Positions 57,992-64,000 of a DNA stretch of 64,000 bases are shown here, in pieces. A program made the position numbers and the translations under genes. Position 1 is the first letter of the stretch, and each line of letters opens with the position of its first letter. A model generated the notes under the pieces. The model was not told the origin of the DNA, made no database searches, and saw only the letters and a list, made by a program, of their open reading frames with translations. Source of the DNA: Microbacterium sp. MF43 (GTDB lineage Bacteria; Actinomycetota; Actinomycetes; Actinomycetales; Microbacteriaceae); NCBI RefSeq assembly GCF_012847295.1, contig NZ_JABBDY010000002.1, forward strand, positions 558,001-622,000, given 5' to 3'.

Positions 57992-60900
57992 ATGGGTCGC
58001 ACGCGCGACGAGAGTGCACCGTCGATCGAGCAGCGGCGTGGCGCGCCGCCGCTCGGACGCGGCGGCGGCCGGGGCATCCGTCTCCTGGCCCTCGGAGCCG
58101 CCGCCGGGGTCGTCGCGGCGCTCGCGGTCGCCGCGCCGGCGTACGCGGACGTCGAGTTCGTCGACGCCCCGACGCGGCTGTACCTTCTGCCGAACGCCGC
58201 CGGCCCGCTTCCCGCACCGATCCCGTTCCCGGTCGTGCCCGACGGCGTGCTGCTGTTCGACGACTCGACCGACCTCATCTCGCAGGACCTGCGCAAGATC
58301 GAGGTCGTGTCGGAGGAGACCGATTGCGTCTTCGGCGAAGACTACGACCTCACCGGATGCACCGCGGTTCAGCTCGACGTGACCCACGGTCTCCTCGACT
58401 TCACGACGGCCCCGACCCGCATCGAGTACGACGCCGAGAACGACGGCACGAACGACGACGTCGTCTATGAGCTGCCCGGCGGCGCACTCGTGCGCGACAT
58501 GGACTCCGACGATGATCTCCCCGCCCTCGCGACAGCCGTGATCGGCACGACGGATCAGGTGAACGCTGCGCTCGACCTGCTGCGCTACACACCCGACGCC
58601 GACTACTTCTACGACGGCTCGAACCCCGAGACGCTGTCGGTGGATATCGTGCCGGGATCGGGGGCGGGCTCGCTCACGCAATCCGTCGACATCCGCGTGC
58701 AGGACCTCAATGACTTCCCGGCGGTCGCGGTGCCGTCGACGGTCTACGCCGTCGCACCCGGGGACGAGGTGGTGCTCGCGCCACCCGCGGCGTGGGAGGT
58801 CACCGACGACGACAACGACGAGCCCGACGGCGACGGCACCCTCGACGGCCCCGGCGAGGAGTTCATCGTCGTTGCGTGGGCGTCGTGCGGATACTTCCAT
58901 TTCCAGGGAGCGAGCGGAATGGCGCTGCGCGACGACCTCGAGGAGGTCATCGCGTACGCCCTCGACCTCGACCCCGCGATGGACCCGGCGTGGCGCCAGA
59001 CGATCGTCGACGCGTTCCTCGCGGTGATCCCCGATGACGTCGAGGCCCTGCCCTTCGCCACGGGCAACCCGAACGAGTACGCGACCGCGTTCGCCGGCGT
59101 GACCGACGATCTCGACTGGCTGAACTACCACCTCGACGAGATCACCTTCGCCGCTGTCACGGATCCGGCGACGATGACGCCGCTCGCCGACACCCTGTGC
59201 GATGTGCGGTTCCTCGTGACCGACATCGGCAACAACGGCCTCCCGCTGCAGTACCTCGGCGACCCGCCCGAGGGGATCGAGGTGCCCTTCTTCGGGTTCG
59301 ACGTCGACACCAACGACGCACCGGCGGTCGAGCTCGTGCAAGTGCAGGTCGGCGACGGCCAGGAACTCGAGGTCTCCCTCGCCGACGAGACCGTTCCCGA
59401 GGGGTCGACCGGGGCCGTCACGGCGACCGTCTCACCCGCCGACCACCCCGGCTTCGACCTCACGGTCTCGACCGCCGACGGCCCTGACGCCGTCGCGGGA
59501 GCGGACTACACCGCCCTGACCGACGTCGTGGTGACGGTGCCTGCGGGGGCGGGAACGGTCGACATCCCCGTCGATGCGATCCAGGACGCCGAGTACGAAC
59601 AGCCCGACGAGACCTACCTGCTGACGGCGGCCGCCCCCGTGACGGACCCGCCCGGTTATCAGGTCACGATGACGGATGCCTCGGCCGTCGTCACGATCGA
59701 CGACGACGACCCGCTCCCCGACACGACGGACCCATCCGTCACGATCGATCAGGCGGTCGCACAGCCCGACCCGGCGACGACCCTCGCGCCGGTGCTCTTC
59801 ACCGCGGATTTCGACGAACCGGTGACAGGGTTCGACAGCGCCGGAGACGTCGACGTGACCTTCACCGGCACGGGAACACCGGTGGCGACCATCGTCGCCG
59901 TCGACAGCGAGGTCTACACGGTGTCGGTGTCGGGGATGACGAGCGGCGGAGTCCTGACCGCGAGCATCCCGTCGGGGGCGGCACAGGATGCCGCAGCCAA
60001 CCCGAGCGCGGCATCCACCAGCACCGACAACACCGTCACGATCGCGATCGACGACCCCGACGACGTTCCTCCGACGGTCGCCATCGATCAGGCAGTGGGA
60101 CAGATCGACCCCGCGACCACCCTCGATCCCGTCGTGTTCACCGCGGTGTTCGACGAGAACGTGACAGGCTTCGACGCTCCCGCCGACGTCGACCTCGCGT
60201 TCACCGGAAGCGGCACCGTCGCCGCGACCATCGTGCCGGTCGACCCGCAGACGTACAGCGTCTCGGTCACCGGGCACACGAGCGGCGGCATCCTGACCGC
60301 CACGATCCCCGCCGGCGTCGCCGTCGACCTCGCGGGCAACGCGAACGAAGCGTCGACGAGCACCGACAACACCGTGACCGTGACCCTCGGAGATCCGATC
60401 GCGAACGATCCGCCCGTGCTGACGGTGACCGCCACCGCCTCGACGCCGCCGAACACACCGGTCGCGGTGCCGGCGTCGGGATCCGATCCGGATGTCGGCG
60501 CCGGGACGATGGAGATCGAGATCGACGTCTCGGCCATCGGCGGAAGTGTGACGGCCGGCGGCACCTTCACGTGGCCGCACGGCAGCGATGTCACGAGCGA
60601 CCTGTTCGTGGGCACGCTCGCCGAGGTGAACTCCGCCCTCTCCGCGCTCATCTTCACACCCGGGCCCGGCCAGACCGGCGTCGCCAGGCTGGTGATCGAG
60701 CTCGACGACCAGGGCAACACCGGCACGGGCGGAGTGCTGAGCGACACCGCCTTCACGCTCGTCACGATCGCCTCCGACGGCGACCCCGATCCCGAGGTCA
60801 ACGATCCGCCGGTGCTCACCCTCGCCGCGACGGCGACGACCCCGATGGACACGCCACTGGGGATCCCCGCGTCGGTCGCCGACCCCGACGTGGGCGGCGG

Positions 60901-61612
60901 GACGATGGACATCGAGATCGACGTCGCCGCGATCGACGGCACCACCGTCACGGCGGACGGCACCTTCACCTGGCCCGCCGGCGTGGGAGTCGCGTCCGAC
61001 ACGTTCACCGGCACTCTCGCCGAAGTCAACACCGCCCTCGCGAGCGTGGTCTTCACCCCTGCCGCAGGCGCCACGGGCACGGCGCGGCTCGTGCTCGAGA
61101 TCGACGACAACGGCAACTCCGGCACCGGCGGCGAGCGCTCGCACACCCGCTTCATCGACATCGAGATCACCGACGTCGACGAGACCCCGCTGACGATCGA
61201 TGTCCCCGATGACATCGTCGTCGACGCGCCGCCGGGAGAACCGGGCGCGGTGGTGACCTTCGACGCGCCGACCGCCAGCGGCGGCATCCCGCCGGTGACG
61301 GTGGAATGCGACCACGCATCGGGCGACGTGTACCCCATCGGCGTCACCACGGTCACCTGCACCGCGACCGACTCGACGCCCGATGACATCGTGCTCTTCG
61401 CGGTGGTGAGCGACTCGTTCACGATCACGGTCAACGCGACGGAGGATCCCGGTACGGGTCCGCTGACTCCCGGCCCGGCCGCCGGTCCTGCGCTTGCGCC
61501 GACCGGTGCCGTGCCGGCCATCGCGGTGGCCGTGGCGGCTCTGCTGCTCCTGGCCGGAGCGGCGGTGCTCCGGGTGGCCCGTCGACGACGCGCGGCGGCG
61601 CTATCATCGTGA
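57992..61612 (+). CDS. LAPTG-anchored cell-surface protein with Calx-beta, Ig-like and HYR repeats
   Basis: A 1206-residue exported protein. After a 30-residue basic leader comes a signal core LLALGAAAGVVAALAVAAPAYA. The C-terminus has the sorting motif LAPTG at 1168-1172, a hydrophobic span and RRRR, so a sortase should anchor it to peptidoglycan. Inside: a Calx-beta-like unit (about 460-573), two Ig-like repeats that both contain TIDQAV and FTAxFDExVTGFD (582-803), two repeats each with NDPPVLT, GTMxIEIDVxAI and TFTWP (803-1063) and an HYR-like unit (1067-1150). It probably is an adhesin or scaffold. ATG 57992 is preferred to 57932, whose ribosome site is too close. Confidence 0.8.
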   Translation: MGRTRDESAPSIEQRRGAPPLGRGGGRGIRLLALGAAAGVVAALAVAAPAYADVEFVDAPTRLYLLPNAAGPLPAPIPFPVVPDGVLLFDDSTDLISQDLRKIEVVSEETDCVFGEDYDLTGCTAVQLDVTHGLLDFTTAPTRIEYDAENDGTNDDVVYELPGGALVRDMDSDDDLPALATAVIGTTDQVNAALDLLRYTPDADYFYDGSNPETLSVDIVPGSGAGSLTQSVDIRVQDLNDFPAVAVPSTVYAVAPGDEVVLAPPAAWEVTDDDNDEPDGDGTLDGPGEEFIVVAWASCGYFHFQGASGMALRDDLEEVIAYALDLDPAMDPAWRQTIVDAFLAVIPDDVEALPFATGNPNEYATAFAGVTDDLDWLNYHLDEITFAAVTDPATMTPLADTLCDVRFLVTDIGNNGLPLQYLGDPPEGIEVPFFGFDVDTNDAPAVELVQVQVGDGQELEVSLADETVPEGSTGAVTATVSPADHPGFDLTVSTADGPDAVAGADYTALTDVVVTVPAGAGTVDIPVDAIQDAEYEQPDETYLLTAAAPVTDPPGYQVTMTDASAVVTIDDDDPLPDTTDPSVTIDQAVAQPDPATTLAPVLFTADFDEPVTGFDSAGDVDVTFTGTGTPVATIVAVDSEVYTVSVSGMTSGGVLTASIPSGAAQDAAANPSAASTSTDNTVTIAIDDPDDVPPTVAIDQAVGQIDPATTLDPVVFTAVFDENVTGFDAPADVDLAFTGSGTVAATIVPVDPQTYSVSVTGHTSGGILTATIPAGVAVDLAGNANEASTSTDNTVTVTLGDPIANDPPVLTVTATASTPPNTPVAVPASGSDPDVGAGTMEIEIDVSAIGGSVTAGGTFTWPHGSDVTSDLFVGTLAEVNSALSALIFTPGPGQTGVARLVIELDDQGNTGTGGVLSDTAFTLVTIASDGDPDPEVNDPPVLTLAATATTPMDTPLGIPASVADPDVGGGTMDIEIDVAAIDGTTVTADGTFTWPAGVGVASDTFTGTLAEVNTALASVVFTPAAGATGTARLVLEIDDNGNSGTGGERSHTRFIDIEITDVDETPLTIDVPDDIVVDAPPGEPGAVVTFDAPTASGGIPPVTVECDHASGDVYPIGVTTVTCTATDSTPDDIVLFAVVSDSFTITVNATEDPGTGPLTPGPAAGPALAPTGAVPAIAVAVAALLLLAGAAVLRVARRRRAAALSS

Positions 61613-61658
61613 GATCGGGGGCGAGGGCGCCTCCGCGTGGACTGTGGGAGGCCCCGGA

Positions 61659-62771
61659 ATGACCCTCTTCGACGGCATCGCGGCACGCGTCATCGAGACG
61701 CCCCGCCTGAACGTCAGCATCCTCGAGCGCACCGCCGACGACCCGGCGACGCCACCCGAGCGCACGGTCGTGCTCATCCACGGCAACGTGTCGTCGTCGC
61801 TCTTCTGGCAGGAGCTGATGGAGGACCTCCCCAGCGACCTGCGAGTGATCGCGATCGACCTCCGCGGCTTCGGTGACACCGAGCACGCCCCCGTCGATGC
61901 GACGCGCGGCGTGCGCGACTTCAGTGACGACGTTCATGCGCTGCTCACGGCGCTCGACATCCCCACCGCGCACTTCGTGGGCTGGTCGATGGGGGGCGGC
62001 GTCATCATGCAGTACGCGCTCGACCACCCCACGCTGAGCCTCACGCTGCAGTCGCCGGTGTCGCCCTACGGTTTCGGGGGCACGCGCCGTGACGGATCGC
62101 GGCTCACCGACGACGACGCCGGCTGCGGCGGCGGCGGCGCGAATCCCGACTTCGTGCAGCGGCTGATCGACCACGACGAGACGGACGAGGCGGCGACGTC
62201 GCCGCGGAGCGTCTTCCGTTCCGGCTACGTCGCGCCCGATTACCGGAGCGAGCACGAAGACGTGTGGGTGGCGTCGATGCTCACCACCTCGACCGCGACC
62301 GGCAACTACCCCGGCGACTCGGTCACCAGTGAGAACTGGCCCGGCTTCGGCGCCGGCGCGATCGGTGTGCTGAACACGATGGCGCCGAAGTACTTCGACG
62401 TCTCGGGCATCGTCGACCTGCCCGAGAAGCCCCCGATCCTGTGGGTGCACGGCACCGCCGACGCGATCGTGTCGGATGCGTCGTTCTACGACTTCAACAA
62501 CCTCGGAAAGCTCGGCATCGTGCCGGGCTGGCCGGGCGACGACGTCGCGCCGCCGCAGGAGATGGTGTCGCAGACGCGGGACGTCCTCGCCCGCTACTCC
62601 GCGGCCGGCGGCGAGGTCACCGAGGTCAGCCTCGACGGTGTCGGTCACTCCGCCCACCTCGAGCGGCCGGCGGAGTTCCGTCACGCCCTGCTCACGGTGA
62701 TCGGATATGTCGGTCCGTCGGCCCACCCTGCTCCGCCGACCGAGGCCATCATCCTGCGATCGTCGGATTGA
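61659..62771 (+). CDS. Alpha/beta hydrolase
   Basis: A 370-residue hydrolase: VVLIHGNVSSSLFWQELMEDL near 37 gives the oxyanion hole, IAIDLRGFGDTEHAP near 65, FVGWSMGGGVIMQYAL near 106 gives the nucleophile Ser in GWSMGG, ILWVHGTADAIVSDASF near 260 gives the acid, and VGHSAHLERPAEFR near 327 gives His. An insertion with CGGGGANPDF lies in the lid region. GGGAGG precedes ATG 61659. It lies 46 bases after the surface protein on the same strand; substrate unknown. Confidence 0.83.
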   Translation: MTLFDGIAARVIETPRLNVSILERTADDPATPPERTVVLIHGNVSSSLFWQELMEDLPSDLRVIAIDLRGFGDTEHAPVDATRGVRDFSDDVHALLTALDIPTAHFVGWSMGGGVIMQYALDHPTLSLTLQSPVSPYGFGGTRRDGSRLTDDDAGCGGGGANPDFVQRLIDHDETDEAATSPRSVFRSGYVAPDYRSEHEDVWVASMLTTSTATGNYPGDSVTSENWPGFGAGAIGVLNTMAPKYFDVSGIVDLPEKPPILWVHGTADAIVSDASFYDFNNLGKLGIVPGWPGDDVAPPQEMVSQTRDVLARYSAAGGEVTEVSLDGVGHSAHLERPAEFRHALLTVIGYVGPSAHPAPPTEAIILRSSD

Positions 62772-62811
62772 CCTGGCGTCAACTCCCCCACGGACGGAAC
62801 GCGCGCGTCCG

Positions 62812-62817
62812 TAGACT
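62812..62817 (+). promoter_or_regulatory. -10 box, leaderless promoter of the cation efflux gene
   Basis: TAGACT, 6 bases before ATG 62824. Confidence 0.57.
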
Positions 62818-62823
62818 CATCGC

Positions 62824-63789
62824 ATGAGTGCTTCCGGCGGCGGCAAGGCGATCATCGCGGCGTTCCTGGCCAACATGGGCATCGCCCTCGCGAAGTTCGT
62901 CGCATGGATCATCTCCGGCTCGGCGTCGATGCTCGCCGAGGCGATCCACTCCGTGGCCGACTCCGGCAACCAGCTTCTGCTGCTGCTGGGCGGCCGCCGC
63001 GCCAAGAAGCGCGCGGATCGCGAGCACCCGTTCGGCTACGGCCGCGAGCGGTACGTGTACGCGTTCGTCGTGTCGATCATCCTGTTCTCGGTCGGCGGCC
63101 TGTTCTCGATCTACGAGGGCATCGAGAAGCTGACGCATCCGCACGAGATCACCAACTACTGGGTGCCGATCATCGTGCTCGTCATCGCGATCGCGCTCGA
63201 GTCGTTCTCGCTGCGGACCGCTGTCAGGGAGAGCAACCTCGTGCGGGCTCGCGGCCAATCGTGGGTGTCCTTCGTGCGCCATGCCAAGGCGCCCGAGCTG
63301 CCCGTTGTGCTGCTCGAAGACATCGCCGCCCTCCTCGGCCTCGTATTCGCCCTGTTCGGCGTCGGCATGACCTGGCTGACGCACAACCCGCTCTTCGACG
63401 CCATCGGCACGCTCATGATCGGCACGCTGCTGATCCTCGTCGCCATCACGCTCGGCATCGAGACCAAGAGCCTCCTCGTCGGCGAGGGCGCGACCGAGTC
63501 CGACCACGACCGGATCGTCGACGCGATCACTCACGGGGGCGAGATCGAGAAGCTCATCCACATCAAGACGCTCTACCTCGGCCCCGACGAGCTGCTCGTG
63601 GCGGCAAAGCTCGGCTTCGCCTCGGATCGACCGCTCGCCGCCGTCGCCTCCGACATCGACCGGATCGAGACGCGCGTGCGCGAGGCCGTTCCGACGGCAC
63701 GTGTCATCTACTTCGAACCCGACATCTACCGGCCGGGCGACGACCCGACGCCTCCGACCGAGGACTTCGTCATCCGGTCGGTGGACTGA
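62824..63789 (+). CDS. Cation diffusion facilitator family transporter
   Basis: A 321-residue CDF protein. SASMLAEAIHSVADSGNQLLLLLG near 36 supplies the metal-site His/Asp in span 2, HPFGYGRERYVYAFVVSIILFS near 66 is the next hallmark, and VLLEDIAALLGLVFALFGVGM near 162 supplies the second metal site in span 5 (a Glu-Asp pair in place of the usual His-Asp). A cytoplasmic ferredoxin-like domain ends the protein. It exchanges Zn, Mn or Fe for protons; the Asp/Glu-rich site points away from strict zinc selectivity, which is inference. Confidence 0.86.
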   Translation: MSASGGGKAIIAAFLANMGIALAKFVAWIISGSASMLAEAIHSVADSGNQLLLLLGGRRAKKRADREHPFGYGRERYVYAFVVSIILFSVGGLFSIYEGIEKLTHPHEITNYWVPIIVLVIAIALESFSLRTAVRESNLVRARGQSWVSFVRHAKAPELPVVLLEDIAALLGLVFALFGVGMTWLTHNPLFDAIGTLMIGTLLILVAITLGIETKSLLVGEGATESDHDRIVDAITHGGEIEKLIHIKTLYLGPDELLVAAKLGFASDRPLAAVASDIDRIETRVREAVPTARVIYFEPDIYRPGDDPTPPTEDFVIRSVD

Positions 63790-63793
63790 CAGC

Positions 63794-64000
63794 ATGCAGT
63801 ACTGCGTCTTCACCGAGCCGCAGCAGGGCGCCGGCTACGACGACCAGCTGGCGTTCGCCCAGGCGGCCGAGCGGCTCGGGTTCGACGGCTTCTTCCGATC
63901 GGACCACTACCTTCACATGGGCGACGGCGACCCGTATCCCGGCCCGACCGATGCGTGGACGACACTGGCGGGCCTCGCGCGTGAGACCTCGCGCATCCGC
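63794..64000 (+). CDS. LLM class F420-dependent oxidoreductase, N-terminal part only
   Basis: The first 69 residues are visible: MQYCVFTEPQQGAGYDDQLA, then AERLGFDGFFRSDHYLHMG and DAWTTLAGLARETSRIR at the window edge. FDGFFRSDHY is the second strand of the luciferase-like barrel. It begins 4 bases after the cation efflux stop, with no clear ribosome site. The family assignment is sound; substrate and cofactor are unknown. Confidence 0.82.
   Translation, partial: MQYCVFTEPQQGAGYDDQLAFAQAAERLGFDGFFRSDHYLHMGDGDPYPGPTDAWTTLAGLARETSRIR

Noticed and set aside
1-64000. tRNA, rRNA, riboswitch and phage genes
   Set aside because: I looked for tRNA-like cloverleaf arms, rRNA signatures, known riboswitch cores and integrases and recognised none; a covariance search could still reveal small RNAs.

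Overview
The window is high-GC DNA (about 70% by eye) from an actinobacterium, most likely a Microbacterium or close relative in Microbacteriaceae. Pointers are the actinobacterial menaquinone gene set, several proteins resembling F420/flavin-dependent luciferase-like oxidoreductases, a DUF4229 protein, an actinobacterial 32-residue bS22 gene, an archaeal-type AspRS, and many genes read from leaderless promoters in which a TAnnnT box lies 6 bases before the start codon. No rRNA, tRNA, CRISPR array, transposase or integrase was recognised.

Layout. 1-7.8 kb is a probable stress/hypoxia metabolic island: a SHOCT-like membrane protein (cut by the window edge), a GyrI-like protein, and a tightly overlapping operon of acetate-CoA ligase, 2-oxoacid dehydrogenase E1alpha, E1beta and E2, and a free-standing acyl carrier protein. 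A membrane protein and a zinc alcohol dehydrogenase face it. Four 14-bp palindromic GGAC/GTCC boxes resembling DosR/DevR sites occur in this part, one centred at -41.5 of the predicted acsA start. 8-14.9 kb holds NAD(P)HX dehydratase, a histidine phosphatase, a secreted protein, a Ser/Thr kinase, a hydrolase and a ferredoxin reductase.

15-34.4 kb carries scattered menaquinone genes (polyprenyl synthase, menG, menF, menD, menA, menE, menB, menC). They are interleaved with a PPK2 kinase, two separate PadR regulator + HAAS membrane protein modules each with its own operator, a luciferase-like oxidoreductase + GH13 glycosidase pair, and small membrane proteins. MenH and MenI were not recognised. 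34.4-40.1 kb is a TetR-controlled envelope/efflux operon with two abutting operators, an MMPL transporter fused to a degenerate ABC-ATPase-like domain, and a YhgE/Pip protein. 40.2-44.4 kb is a 1422-residue secreted beta-helix protein with four carbohydrate-binding-like repeats, a classical promoter and a different base composition, probably acquired.

44.6-49.4 kb is a System II cytochrome c maturation operon (histidine phosphatase, TlpA/ResA-like, CcdA, ResB, CcsB), which fits functionally with menaquinone respiration. 49.4-57.9 kb has a DedA protein, AspRS, glutaredoxin, rhodanese, bS22, a small excisionase-type HTH protein, an ArsR regulator, KtrB/KtrA-type potassium uptake, proC and an ArsR-SRPBCC pair. 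58-64 kb has a LAPTG-anchored surface protein, an alpha/beta hydrolase, a cation efflux protein and the start of another luciferase-like oxidoreductase.

The signals that seem least explained are: (i) a 10-mer, CGGATGCCTC, found at least 21 times on the two strands; (ii) the DosR-like boxes around an acetate-CoA ligase/PDH/ACP operon; (iii) the MMPL-degenerate ATPase fusion; (iv) the near-uniform leaderless promoter geometry, including a divergent pair whose -10 boxes overlap.
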